From assembly GCF_029227915.1 (NCBI RefSeq), contig NC_079878.1:12896001-12960000 (forward strand): a stretch of DNA of 64,000 bases, given 5' to 3'. Under the pieces are notes generated by a model. It ran no database searches and had not been told where the DNA came from. It worked only from the letters and a program-made list of their open reading frames with translations. The position numbers were made by a program, and so were the translations under genes. The stretch is from Hydractinia symbiolongicarpus. Lineage: Eukaryota; Cnidaria; Hydrozoa; Anthoathecata; Hydractiniidae. Of this stretch, positions 24,189 through 36,572 are shown piece after piece (the first letter of the stretch is position 1; each line of letters begins with the position of its first letter).

Positions 24189-25033
24189 GCATTGGGAAAA
24201 TCTTAAGCATATTGAGCTTAAGCCCAATTTACCTGTATGCTTATAAAAAATAATGAGTGTAGCTAGCTAAAACCTAAATTAAATTAGGCTACTAAAAAAT
24301 TTTAAGGTTTCCTAAACTTTGTTGAGGAAAAATCCCAATGATTTTTAGGTTACAATGGATAGTCTATATGACCATGATTTACAGATTACATTCTAAACTT
24401 ATAGGAACAGGAATGAAGTGATTTGACCTGATGACGTGACTGGACCCTCAAATACAGAGTGTAGCTAGTAATGTTCTTAAAAATAAGGTTGATCTGATTT
24501 GTAATCGGGATTAATATTGCAAAGTATACGGTAAATAAATTACTATTATGAAAAATCATGATAAAACAAATTATATTACCCAGCAAAAACAACAAGAAGT
24601 GCGGAGAGAAGCATTGGGAAAATCTTAAGCATATTGAGCTTAAGCCCAATTTACCTGTATGCTTATAAAAAAATAATGAGTGTAGCTAGCTAAAACCTAA
24701 ATTAAATTAGGCTACTAAAAAATTTTAAGGTTTCCTAAACTTTGTTGAGGAAAAATCCCAATGATTTTTAGGTTACAATGGATAGTCTATATGACCATGA
24801 TTTACAGATTACATTCTAAACTTATAGGAACAGGAATGAAGTGATTTGACTTGATGACGTGACTGGACCCTCAAATACAGAGTGTAGCTAGTAATGTTCT
24901 TAAAAATAAGGTTGATCTGATTTGTAATCGGGATTAATATTGCAAAGTATAAGGTAAATAAATTACTATTATGAAAAATCATGATAAAACAAATTATATT
25001 ACCCAGCAAAAACAACAAGAAGTGCGGAGAGAA
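24189..25033. repeat. Tandem duplication of about 422 bp
   Basis: Copies at 24189-24610 and 24611-25033, both starting GCATTGGGAAAATCTTAAGC, are nearly identical: a one-base run-length change and a few substitutions. The matching open frames on the minus strand follow from the duplication and are not supported as genes. Confidence 0.92.
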
Positions 25034-25494
25034 GTAAACAAACCAGCAGTACATTACCACAGCGGAGGGACGCCATCTTACATTTGGACGCGGTGATTTC
25101 TTATTCGCTGAAGTTTAGACATTCAATCTCCATCGTGGATTGAAAGTACACGGTGGCTAAAATGTTTACTTAAAACTAATTTTTTTAACGAAGAAGAGCA
25201 AAAACCCCGCATAAACCCCGGGCATTATATGTATAAACGCGGGAAGTGCAGTCTCGCCTCACAACAAGTTATATACCAAAGTCATTAAAAAAATGGGGAG
25301 CGCTTTCTACTAGTTCCAGCTACGCACCTCCTTCACCTTTATATTAAAGAGGATATTTTTATAATTTAGACATGACAGTTAGTAAAAAGGTAGGTCTACT
25401 TAATACTATGATTTAGAAACATTTCAGGGAGTGGTAGCGGGGAAGAAATTCTTGTCAATTCTCCCCCAAAAGTAGTGCAAAAACAAACTGCTGC
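25034..25494. other. Intergenic, nothing recognised
   Basis: No gene or repeat boundary seen. Confidence 0.4.
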
Positions 25495-25837
25495 TGATGA
25501 TGATGTGCATATTTTACATGGCTAGCCTCACAAATATCGAGGGATATACCCTGTCTATTATTTCCAGGAGGGGCCATGGCGTAGATGGAGAGTCCTAGTT
25601 TATTTAATGCTCATTTTGAGCTATGCAGACCCAATTAGAGCCCGCGCTCTACTAGACAACTCCCGGCAACATCCAACGCCCACACAGTGTGCCATTTTCC
25701 CAATTTCCCTCACATGGCTTGGGTTAACCCAGGGCTATGGTAACATTCACTCGCCTATGTTGAATCGCCGTCAAGAGGAATCGAACCCCGGTCTCCCGCA
25801 CAGAGTATGAGAGCTATAACCACTAATCTACGGCGCC
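25495..25837 (-). repeat. tRNA-derived SINE, full copy
   Basis: On the minus strand it begins GGCGCCGTAGATTAGTGGTT (tRNA-like head). The A-box region GATTAGTGGTTATAGCTC is the complement of 25811-25828. The B box GGGTTCGATTCC is the complement of 25777-25788. A unique body follows (CCCTGGGTTAACCCA, TGCCGGGAGTTGTCTAGTAG), with the conserved 3' end CCATGTAAAATATGCACATC. The box spacing fits an RNA polymerase III promoter. Likely mobilised by a LINE; none is seen here. Confidence 0.88.
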
Positions 25838-26022
25838 AATAAATCATGCTAGCTAGAACCTTTGACCCTGCAATGCACTCAATTATAGTGCGGTGTCTGC
25901 GCATGCATCATATAACATTACGTAATGCTATCCTAAAAAATGTGTATCAGATATGGAGGTAACGAAAACATTACAGTAGTGCAGAAAAAAACATGGCTTG
26001 CAGGGTGAAAAAAAGAAAGAAC

Positions 26023-26478
26023 GAGGGTGCCGATAAGACGCATACACCGTAAAAAGTGCGGGCGTTTTCGGGTGAGTTCGGCGTTTTAAAAAAAAAAACA
26101 AGTATTTGCCCGAAAACCCCTGAATAGACCCTAACAATGCCCTAAAAAGAAAAGAAAACAGACACTAATGATTCAAAAAAACTATAAAAATTGAAATAAA
26201 CTTACTATGTGGTAGCAAAGTTCTTAAAAGAGCTGTTTTTGATAGTTTAAAATAAGATTTACTTTATAAATAACTTATACATAAACTTCATAACTCCTTT
26301 ATCTTCAACCGCCTTCTTCCAACTATCGTCCGCATGGTATGTTACAAGGAATTGCATTTCGGGTATGTTCCGGGCGAGTTCGCGAAAGTGCGGGCGGTTT
26401 CCGGGCGACAACCGCCAATTTAATTTGAAAAGTCGCCCGTGCTCGCCCTTATATATACGGGCGTTTGTCGGCACCCTC
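26023..26478. mobile_element. MITE with GAGGGTGCCGA ends
   Basis: Left end GAGGGTGCCGATAAGACG; right end CGTTTGTCGGCACCCTC. The interior has GC-richer arms with GTGCGGGCG and CGGGCGAGTTCG motifs. No clear target duplication. The 71-codon frame inside is not supported. Confidence 0.7.
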
Positions 26479-27612
26479 TTAAGAAAGATCGACTAACTGC
26501 TATGTTCGCTGTCATTTGTGCTTGTGCTTGTGCATAGCACCGTTCTCTAAGGCACATGTTTGGTTCAAATTATAGTTAAAAGATCGCTTTCTCAGTGCAT
26601 AGATTAGATGTCTTCTTTGCGTAATCTGTTTCTGAAAATTATTTTGCTAAGCAAGCATAAAAGTGACAACAAAGATTGCTCATAGATTCTGTGCTCGGAG
26701 CGTTACTCGAAAGAAGCCAAATGATGATCGCTTCGTTTCTGCGAGGTTACGGTGAATTAATAAAGAGCATAACGATAAATCGTTTCCCTTGGACAATATT
26801 TTAAATTAGCGGCAATCCTTCTGCAATAAATTGCCGACGTGAGAGATTGAAGTGTTGGCAATTTTGAAAATATTATTTTTTAAAGCTTCATTAGTCTTAC
26901 CTTTTAAATATCAGTCTTTTTCAGAAGAGGCATGCAATCCCAGGCGCATGCCTTGGCACACACCTAAATTGTTTCAGGCGTGTGATTAATCGCACGCCTG
27001 AAAAATAGAGTTTTCAAAATCAAGCTATAAAATCTATTTTGTAGCTTGCGATTGCACCCCTCTAAATAATTTTTAGAGACTCGTCAAACAAAATTTCTGC
27101 CACATTTTGTCGGACAAAACGTCCAATAGATTTCCGGCTTGGTCAAAAACTTTTAGTCTCAGAATTTTTGAATAGTTTTGGTCCTTTTAAGCTGATCGTT
27201 TCCGCAATGTCTACTTTGCGGAAACGAAAAAACATTTTGATCTTTTCCGTCAGCTCCAAATCACAGTAACGATGGATCGTTTCCATAGACTCCACAAATT
27301 TCCAGGCCTGCTCACCCTAGAAATATTCTTAACATATTCTTACAATTTGGGCAATTTTCACCCTGATATTCTTATGGGAGTTATTCTTATAAAGAAAAAG
27401 CGTGTAATTGAAAAAAAAATTCCAATTACTTCTCAACCTTATATTCCTAAAAGTTTATAAAATAGCGTAAACGTTCAATTTGGCTTTGTGGTCCTTTTCT
27501 TGCTTGTTAAGGTGCATGCCCATATGGAACTTTGTACACCTTTGCAATTCATCTATAGACTGACAATTACTTTGCTTCACCTGGCGCCCCCAGCTTTTTC
27601 ACTGCCAAGCAG
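26479..27612. other. Intergenic upstream of CNPPD1
   Basis: No gene seen. A 32-bp near-perfect palindrome sits at 26972-27003 (TTTCAGGCGTG ... CACGCCTGAAA, one mismatch), with GCATGC-rich flanks probably belonging to a small foldback repeat. The CNPPD1 promoter is presumably here, without a recognisable motif. Confidence 0.45.
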
Positions 27613-30600
27613 ATGCCAGACCTGAAAGAGCTTACCGCTGAAAATGTAAACCCCGGAATTCATTAATAGAAAATTGAACTGCATAGAAAGTAAGTAGCCA
27701 AAAAACGAGCCAACGACCACAGAACCAACTGCGATTACATAAAAATCAACCAAGACTTGACCCCAAGTCCCTATCCCTTAGTCCTTGTCTTTTGTTTTGT
27801 TGTTCATTGGCTGGACTGGTTTGTTGGCCCGTTGGCTATGCTGGTGAAAGGTTATGTCTAGTCAACGAAACTGTCGCCACTTATTGTTCGCCCCTTCTCC
27901 CATATAATAAGTTTGTATTTTAATTGAACCACACAACCTATCTAACACTGATTTTTTTTACTAATTTTATTTTCAATTGTTATCTCTGCAATCTAAGTGT
28001 GCACAGGTCAATCACGAAAATAGAGAAATTAAGGTTCTTGTGTGTGCTTGTTTTTTCTCTTTTTGATTATTTTGGAATTTGTGTTAAGAGATGTGTATAA
28101 ATGTCAAATTGAAAAAGTTAACTTCTATGTGTTTTTTTTTCTTTTTCTAGAATTCTCCCTATTTCACATGGGGCTGTGCAGATGATTTAGCTTTTCGGTT
28201 GAAGAAAACATTGTATTGCAGTGAAGATAATGACTGTTACGAATCTTCGTCAGTTGCTTTGACAGGTATGCTTCAATAAAAAGTTGTTTGTCACAAAACT
28301 TGAGGCTACATTGTTAAGAAGTATTAACTTTTTAATTCACTGTTGCTAGAAATGCCATATTTTAGGATAAATTTAAGCTAAAAACTACTCTTGGGATAGA
28401 GGTTTTATTTTCATATTAAATTTGCATTAGTCAAGTTTTGCAGCAAAAACTTTCAAAATGTTACGCCAAAGTTTATGCTTCAAATGTATGCTATATTCAC
28501 TAGATGTTGCAGTATCTATGCTTCTGGACACAGCAACTTGTTCCCGTCGAAAGATCACACAGCGTTATGCTAGCTCTTTAACAAGGTATACTATAAAAAT
28601 TAATGCAGTTTTTAGTTTTATCACCAATTATCTTTGGTATTTACACATCTTTAGATTTTAACCATCCTATTGTATCGTACATCTAGAATGAGTTATAAGC
28701 TGTGTACTTATTTTAACATTGAAGTATAGCTTCTAATAATTTATTGGAAAAAAAATCCTGTTATTACATTCTGAAGTTATTATATTAAGTGTAGCATGAT
28801 TATTTGCTTTTTCACTTTTTTTAGGCAACTACCAATTTCACCATGTGCCCTTATGATGGGCATTCTGTATTCTGAACGGCTACGACAACTTAACCCTTCT
28901 TACTTAGAACGTGTTTCCTCATCTGATATTTATGTAGTTTCCATGGTAAGTTTTGCTACTTCTTTTGACGCTTTGAAAGCTAAATGTTTTGCCTTTCTAG
29001 CTAAGGTATGATTACATACCAGTCAGCACATGTAGTTTTCAAGGCTATGGGCTCTGTCCTCACTTATGCGAACTTGGATAAAACTCATCTGTATTTATCA
29101 CAATTGCACAAAGGAGAGAGGAGGAGTACTAATAATTAATGCTTGTTAGGCGACTCCAATTTAATTAGTTGTTCTACGGGCCCGACGGACCCTAATTTTC
29201 ACATCAAGCAAAAAAGTTTTGAAGAAAAAAAAGGAAAAAAAAAACAATTTCTCATCCCATTTTGTGAAAATATAATGAGCATAGAAAATAATCAATGATG
29301 TTATTTTTTGTTGGTTGAATGTCAACAAGGTGAGTCAATAACGTTTCTTAGGATCACAATTGGTAAGGCCACTGGAAGTTGATTCTTTGTTCATGGTAAT
29401 TTGTTGCAATAAAACTAAAATGCGCGATGCGCAAATTTTGTAATCTCAAAAATAGTAACGTGCTTAAACAGAAGTTTAAATTTTTATGTGATTTATAACA
29501 AAAATATATACAAGCGAAAAACAAGACAGATTATTGTCGTAACACACTCCTTCGTTATGATTAATATATATGTTTAAAATTACGCTAGCTAAACTGTAAT
29601 AAAGTAGGAAAAAAATTAAAACAAGATAGAATGTGCTTGTCGTAACACCCTCGTCCGTTATGAATTTTAAAAAAATGATTTTAACGCTGTGAAAGACTTC
29701 AAATATTTTCAAATAAACAACCATAGTAGGAAAAGGAATTTGAGCTTAAATTTAGATTTTCCTAAAAAATTGCGCAAAAAACATTAAAAGAACACTAAAA
29801 TTGTTTGTTTTATTATTTTAAGTAGGAGAAGAATAACTTGCTGTATAATTTTCGAGTATAACCGAGTATAAGTATAACCTGCTGAAGACTTTGAAAACAA
29901 TACAAGTATATTCTGTACAACTTTCAAAACAATAATTCTTGCTGTATAACTTTTACAACAACGCAAGAAAAATTTTTGTTGTTCCGACCATACATTTTTA
30001 ATAAAATTATTTTAATTTCGCCGACCGACCGTAAGCTACTATCGACTTCACCCGTAGAACAACTAATTAAATTGGAGTCACCTTAGTGAATAAATAATAG
30101 GATTGCCATAATAGATTTGCCGGTCTTTATAGATTGCTTTTCGTTCATACCCAGGCCCTTGCTATTTTGTGCAAATTTGAAGGTGAAACTGTATTGATGA
30201 AATTAGTTTGTCTCCAGAACCTAGAGCTTTTTTACACCAGCCTCCTCATTTTTCAGTGATATTTAAAGCATCTAACACCAAAAGCAATCCGGGTGCATAA
30301 TTTTCCGGGAGAACTCGTCAAGGTGCACTCAGTTAAGTTAATAATTTTTTTTAAGCTTGTTGCAACAAAATTTCTTCATGATGAAGGAGAAGAAGAAGAA
30401 ATATTCAATAACGAGTGGGCTGAAGCTGGTACGTCCTTCTCTTTTGCATGTTTAATATTTATTGCAAATTTGCTAGAACAGTATACATTTTATCTGAAAC
30501 ATACTTTTTATATTTATAGTCAAAAATTTTCTTAAGTTTGGAGTTGTTGTATTAAAATTTATTAAGAATAATGCCTATTTTATACCTTTAAAAATTCTCA

Positions 30601-32569
30601 TGTCAAAATACCTATATTGATTGCTCTTTTTTCTTTTGTGTTTCTTTTAAAAAAGAAACATGTTTTTTATTTTTTGTTGACCATTTTAGCTGGACTTGCT
30701 GTATCGACTGTAAATAAACTAGAAAGAGAATTCTTAGATGCAATGGTATGTTGTTTTTTTGTTTATTTGATCAGTGCTTTCATATGTACATAAGTGATAT
30801 TCTGCCAAGTTAAGGACATTTAATTTGTTAGTTTTTTTTGTTATCTATGGACTCACAACACTAAGAGTTGTATTAATTTAGAACAAAGCCTTAATGTACT
30901 AAGCCTTAAAATTTAGAATTGGAATGCATACGTGAGTCCCTCAGACTTCTTAGATTTTTGTACGAAAATGGAAACAAAGATAGCTTTTAAGTACGGACTC
31001 CAACGTGGCTGGTTCTCCTACACAGATTTAACACAGTTTTTAGCTGCATCACCTTACCAGAAGATTTTAAAGGGGATTATCGAAAGTACTGTTAAGGTAT
31101 GCTCTTAAATATATTTGTATGTACTGCAATCGTTTGACTTCGTATTACCATAAATGATCGATTAAGCCCCCACTCCCGAATAAGTCAATTGATTAAATGG
31201 TATTTATTTCGCAGGTTGAGGTATTAATAACACTCGTGGTTATAGCATCCAATTCAAAGTGAGGGTGTTTTCCTTTTCTTTTTTTTTTCAACTTGTCGAA
31301 CAATATATCCCTGTCAAAGCAACATGCTTTGCTGGACCAACAAGTCCGACCTTCCTTTTTTTCTTTCTGACTACAATTGCTTCAAGTTTGCTTTCAGGCG
31401 TTGTTTTATAAAGTTTGTAAGTAAACAAGAAATTTCTATTGGTAGATGTCCAACCATGTTACTTAATCGGTTGATTTGAAAATGCCAATAGCATTTTTAT
31501 CATATTCCATTGCTTCTTCCGGGTGTCTGTTTTGCATATTAATTTTTGTCCAATATGTTAGCACGCTAGATTTTTGCATAATTTTATAAGCCCCCCTCCC
31601 GAATAAGCCCCCTCCCCCAAAACCCATTTTGACAAATAACCCCCGGGGGCTTAATCGATCATTTACAGTATGTCTTAATAAGAAAAAACTTCTGGAGCAG
31701 GCGTTGAAAAAATTCGTTGAAAAGAAGGCGTTTATTTAAAGAATTACGTTATTCGCGTAAAATTTTAGAGATGTGTGCACTCAAGAAATTAGGTAATTGA
31801 TTAATTGGTAAATTTAGCAAGTGTTGTAGAAAGTAAGGAGCAGTTCAAAACTTGTAACTGTTATTGCATTTTAGGTATTTTAATGTTTTGTCAGTTAGTT
31901 GTAGCAAATTATAATGTGGTATTTCTTTTGTAGATCATTGGTGGGTGCGCACTTGTCTACGGCATGTCCTTAAGTCTACTGGCGACATCAGTTATGTGTT
32001 ACACTGCAACTACATCGGTGCAACAAGTCAACGAATTACGCCCTGAACAGGTTTCGTCGAGTAACTACACTACTTCAGCTTCTGCTAGTTATCGGCCTTT
32101 TGAAAATCGTTGTTTAACTCGCACAAGAAGAAACCAACCCATTGACCAATCTCATGGAGATGCACTGGACGATGATACTATGTTACCTGGAAATGAAACT
32201 GAACTTGAGAATCTTCTCCGCCACGACAAACAGCACAATATTACTTCCATCAATGTTACGCATTCCATACAGTCTAGGAACAGTTGTCAATGTGTACGTG
32301 ACATTTCTAAATGCTTCGAATCTCCATTTCGTTATTTACACTACCAAACAAGCCTTCACCTGTCCGTGGACTTTTCATACGCACGTGCATTCTGCAGTGA
32401 TTTCTTCGACCTTGACCCTGGCAATTATTGTGAGTGCAACTCTGAGACGGTAAAGTCGACTACCTATCGGGATCAATATGACTTTATGAATAAGGTATCG
32501 ATTGGACGAAAAATTTACGAAGGCCATGTAGTCGCGAAGCCTACATTATTTGGAATGTTAGTTATGTAA
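27613..32569 (+). CDS. CNPPD1: CNPPD1 (cyclin Pas1/PHO80 domain protein), 8 exons
   Basis: Membrane-associated protein with a PHO80-type cyclin fold; its molecular role in animals is little known. Exons: 27613-27645 (tentative first), 28151-28265, 28504-28585, 28825-28945, 30356-30428, 30690-30745, 30917-31096, 31934-32569. All phases agree and give 431 residues; the human protein is about 410. The cyclin region reads ISPCALMMGILYSERL, RVSSSDIYVVSM and FLHDEGEEEEIFNNEW, closely matching the vertebrate protein. Then comes GWFSYTDLTQFL and a hydrophobic segment (IIGGCALVYGMSLSLLATSV). The last exon continues into a Cys-containing, N-glycosylation-rich tail. The first exon (MPDLKELTAEN, donor GTAAAC) fits phase and position but has little sequence support. 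Introns contain MITEs at 29149 and 31148. Confidence 0.9.
29149..30082. mobile_element. PIF/Harbinger-like MITE in CNPPD1 intron
   Basis: Inverted ends of about 32 bp: GGCGACTCCAATTTAATTAG on the left and its complement, ending GGAGTCACC, on the right. They are flanked by TTA at 29146-29148 and 30083-30085. GG-starting ends with a TTA duplication are the PIF/Harbinger signature. The 0.9-kb interior is AT-rich and has no transposase. Confidence 0.82.
31148..31668. mobile_element. TA-flanked MITE in CNPPD1 intron
   Basis: Left end CCATAAATGATCGATTAAGC, right end GCTTAATCGATCATTTACAG, both next to TA. Inside are CCCCCTCCCGAATAAG repeats near 31170 and 31595. No protein encoded. Confidence 0.78.
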
Positions 32570-33679
32570 ACTCTGTTTTGTGTTTCATTTCGTCCTGAAA
32601 CTGTCTTTGCAATATACATTTTATCGTTTATTCTGTTATGTCTTATTCATATGAGATTTTTGTCGCTTTTTTATAACAATTTTGCAGGGTAATGTTTAAG
32701 AACTGAAAGCGCAAACGCAAACAACATACACATGCGTAATATTAATTTTAAAAAAAGTTTTTGCTTGCATGGGTGTTCACACAGTCCTTTTCTTGCGCTT
32801 TTGTTTGCGTGACAAGTGTAAACCAGTATAAACATTCCCAGTTAGCTGATTTAAGAGAATTTAAAAAAAGCCTCACCAAGGTGGCAATGAATTAAAGGAA
32901 TTTTAAAATTCGAAGGATTTATTTAGTTTGGTCTGAAAAAAGTCATGACACTCATTTCTGAATAAAAAACTCGCAGGTTGTTTTTTTCATTGAATCTTTT
33001 CAAATTTTGATTATTGCGTGTTTACATTTTGAGGTATGAGGTGAGCACATACCCAATGTACTCACCTCATATACCAAGATGTTTTATTTATTTCAGTGGA
33101 GATTTGGTAACTTTATTTTACTGCTAATACCAACAGCAACAGAAATGTATTTACCAGTAAAAATTTAGTTATATATTCAATTTTATTCCTATATATTTTG
33201 AACATATTAGATTATAAGATTTAATATAGCTATATTTTTGACATTTGTGGACCTTTTTTGTGCACTTTGTAGTCAAAGTTAACTTTTTTATATAATTCTA
33301 GCTAGCTTAAGTTATATGAAATATTTCAAACACTTCTATATTCATGATCATTTTCGCCAATCGTGGCGTGTAGATTCGACTAAAATGAGTTTGCTTCGGG
33401 GTACGACATTTAAGTTTAACATTTCTTAGTGTGATAGGATTTTTGATGGTTTGAGCTAAAGTCTCTTTATTTCGGTTTGATAGTTTTTGTATTTTGTACT
33501 GCTTTTTTATGTATTATTATTTATGCTTCTTTCCAGCACTTTTTTAATTTAATTGTTACTCTCCTATGTCATTATTTTCAACAGCTGTTTTATTCACGTG
33601 ATCAAAGAAGAAATTGTATTTCTAATCTTTTGCTATCTCGATTTAAATTTGACACATTTGTTTTACTGAAATTTTCGAA

Positions 33680-33806
33680 ACTAGGTGGCCCGTGGAAAAT
33701 CCACGGGTTTGCCCGTTCTTTTTAAACCGTATAGTGTGCGTCTCGCTATTTTCGGTACCATTTTACGTGACAGACGGACAGACGTATACGTATTATAATA
33801 TAGATT
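33680..33806 (+). repeat. GGCCCGTGG short interspersed repeat, copy 1
   Basis: Begins ACTAGGTGGCCCGTGG, which forms a short hairpin (CCCGTGGAAAATCCACGGG). It contains GTGCGTCTCGCTA and GACAGACGGACAGACG and ends TATTATAATATAGATT. Homologous to 36441-36572 and, more distantly, 52376-52508. Confidence 0.85.
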
Positions 33807-34906
33807 GATTTATTTTTTGGGATGCAGAAGATTTTAATAGCAGCAAAATCAGAATTTTGCCTAAAATAGAGCTTTCAGAAGTAAAAGTATTTTCAGATAT
33901 AAACAACAAAGGACTAAATAACATGTTCATAAAGGGATTTGAAGAACAAGAAAGAAATATTTTTTTTCTGAAAATATTTTTCTGAATAAAAGGGATAGAA
34001 AATGTTGCGAAAGAAATAATGTGGATAAACAATTTTTAAAATTTTTGCAAAACAAGCAAATATTTTCCGATAAAAATTCTACAAATAATTTGTTTCCTCA
34101 AGGTAGTGGAGTTTTTTTCAGGAGAAAGTGTTATTGGTTTTTAAATTTAAATTCTTTTTCCGTTTTGAGTTCAAGAGTGATATAGTAACCAAGCATTCGT
34201 GCGTTGTGCAGACCAGCGCGTGCGTGTATTTATGCCATTTAGTGACATTACAAAAAGAAAAATCGGTTAAAATTGTACCGCAGATAACAAGAAAGTAGGT
34301 CTTTAACTAAGCTAAAAATATCAGTAAGAAAAATGAAACGGCACTAAGCAAACGAGTTACAGAATTTAAAAAAAAACATTAGGGGCCCAGCGCTTGTCAG
34401 ACAGATCTGTTGGCGAACACGTGCTGTATGTAACTTCGAAATAGAATTTTATCATTTTAGAACAGAAAGTTCGAAAAAAGTTTTGGATTTATTTATTCCA
34501 GCTGTTGGCTTCCACGTCAATTTTTAAAAGCTAATTCATATTTTTCGAATTTCTTGATGTTATTTTCTTACTTAAAGTTGTACATTTGAGGTTCGTACGT
34601 TGTAAATAGTTTAAACACTTGCGCCCTTTGCTGCAAGCACCAATTAATGTCCCAGGGCGATTTTTTGAAGTTACGCCAATTGATGCCTTCCGAATTTTTC
34701 ATTTTTTAAGGTTTTTTTTTTTTTTTTTTAAGGTTTTGTGTCAAATAGACATTTCCAATCAAAAATGCACTAAATTAACGTTACAACTCAAATTTTTGGC
34801 TGACCTTTTTGTCTAACAGGATCTTCGAAATCTGGAATTTTGATCACAAAATCTTAACGTCAACAAAAAGTATTGCTCGCTGGGATCAACAAAATCATAA
34901 TCAACC

Positions 34907-35577
34907 ACCTGAGGTCGGTCTGTCATCAGTTGGTCAAGGCGCGATATTTTTCCTGATATTATTCCTTTCTTCTTGGAGACGAATTTTAGAGCTATTTTAT
35001 CTATTGTTTTCGCGAGGAGAAAACAACGTTACCCTTTAGATTAGGGAGATCATTTTTACTCACTCGAACATGTATGTTTGAGATGACTATCTCCATCAGT
35101 CGCTACTTGGACGAGTTCTCGACGGTAGTGCCTACAATCCCGGACAAAATAGAACTATCAAAAAGCGCAGCGCCGTTGAGAAGCAAATAGTCCTGGGGAC
35201 GAGGTTGAGGGATGAGTTCGTGACGCCGGTGATGACTAGTTTGTATCGACGATATTAACTCATTCTATTTAAACTAAGAAAGAATTGTCTGGCATTTTAA
35301 TTACTTACAATCACAACAATAGGGTCATGTCTTAACGCCCAAACAGCAGCCTCGTGCCTACAAACTGCCTGAGGGCGGTGCGTCATCAGTCAGTTAGGGC
35401 ACGATATTTTCATCGATATTTTCACCGATATTATTCAGAGATTTTTGTATTAAGTCGAACTTTAGACTAAGGAGATTTTGTTCAATAACTTGAACATGTG
35501 TGTTTGAGATGACTTTCCATCAGTCGCTACGTAGGGATGAGTTCTTGACAATGGTGCCTACAATCACGGAAAAATAG
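34907..35577 (+). repeat. Degenerate direct repeat, two units
   Basis: Units at about 34907-35155 and 35367-35577 share, in order, CTGAGG-CGGT-GTCATCAGT, GCGATATTTT, AACATGTRTGTTTGAGATGACT, CCATCAGTCGCTAC and GTGCCTACAATC. Several indels separate them. An orphan GGGGACGAGGTTG end of the MITE family at 7037 lies between them near 35197. Confidence 0.7.
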
Positions 35578-35936
35578 TTGACATTTTTAAGGAAAATTTT
35601 CTGGGGCCCTATTTCAATGTTGCCGCCAACTGGTCATACAGCACCTTGCAACATTAAAATAGGGGGAAGGAGATGTGGTTGGTAAATACATATAAAATAT
35701 GAAAAGTTCCAATATATTTTGTCCAGGATTGTAGTTTTGTTTCAGCAAAAGCAACAAAGAAAAGCAGGCCCAACCGCACAGTTGCTGTTGATTTGACATA
35801 TTAGCTTCCTTCTTGAACAATTGTACAAGAAAACGTGCTTAAGCTGGGATTAGACTCCGATTTTGACTAGCAAAGTTGGTAGAGGTATATGTTAAAAATT
35901 GTGTTCTAGAATGGCACTGCCTGTAGCAACCTCGTC

Positions 35937-36009
35937 CCCAGGGTCTTGTGGCCCCTGATCCTTTATAACGGTTTCATCAACAAGGTAAAATGCCCTAGGA
36001 ACGAGGTTG
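35937..36009. mobile_element. Small MITE of the CAACCTCGTCCCCAGG family
   Basis: Ends CAACCTCGTCCCCAGGG and CCTAGGAACGAGGTTG are inverted. The flanks TGCCTGTAG and GGCCTGTAA match at seven of nine positions, consistent with a decayed 9-10 bp target duplication like that at 7027/7154. A lone related end lies near 36268. Confidence 0.7.
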
Positions 36010-36440
36010 GGCCTGTAACAAAAACGTGTAGCAGCATTCATTATGGTTCACCTTCAGTAATTTTTCCCCATATATTCCGGAACATGGGTCGCAGTTCAGG
36101 GTAGAAATTTTTTTTTGAAAAAGCAGATAACAACCGTTTGGAGAATGTTTTGACAACATAAATTCATTCTTAATAAATAATACCACAATATTACAACTTT
36201 ATACCCAGGGGTTTTCTACGCTACAGCATTTCTAGGAGAATATTCTAATAGAAAGTCATAGAAGAGCCCTGGGACTAGGTTGGCTATATTTGTTACACTC
36301 TGTGAAATTATAATTTTAAAATTAAAAAAAAATCATTTTTTCTTTGAATTATTGGACCTCTTATTTTTTAAATTATAGAGAGAAAAATGTTATCCTAAGG
36401 AAAGAAATTTTGGTGGACAGAGTTAGCAGGATTTGATAAA

Positions 36441-36572
36441 ACTAGTCGGTGGCCCGTGGAAAAACCACGGGTTAGCCTGTTCTTTTTAACCCACATAACG
36501 TGCGTCTCGCTACTTTCGGTGCCAATTTGCGTGACAGACGGACAGACGTATAAGGGTATTATAATATAGATT
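36441..36572 (+). repeat. GGCCCGTGG short interspersed repeat, copy 2
   Basis: Starts ACTAGTCGGTGGCCCGTGG and has the hairpin CCCGTGGAAAAACCACGGG. It ends TATTATAATATAGATT. Same strand as the copy at 33680. Confidence 0.85.

Noticed and set aside
24386-25060. Two near-identical minus-strand frames of 87 and 83 codons
   Set aside because: They are the same chance frame repeated by the 422-bp tandem duplication.
25770-25837. A stand-alone tRNA gene
   Set aside because: A and B boxes are present, but no cloverleaf with a proper acceptor stem or anticodon arm could be drawn, and the same head occurs on the other SINE copies.
33680-33806. Hammerhead ribozyme in the GGCCCGTGG repeat
   Set aside because: A hairpin is present, but the conserved CUGAUGA and GAAA core strings are absent.
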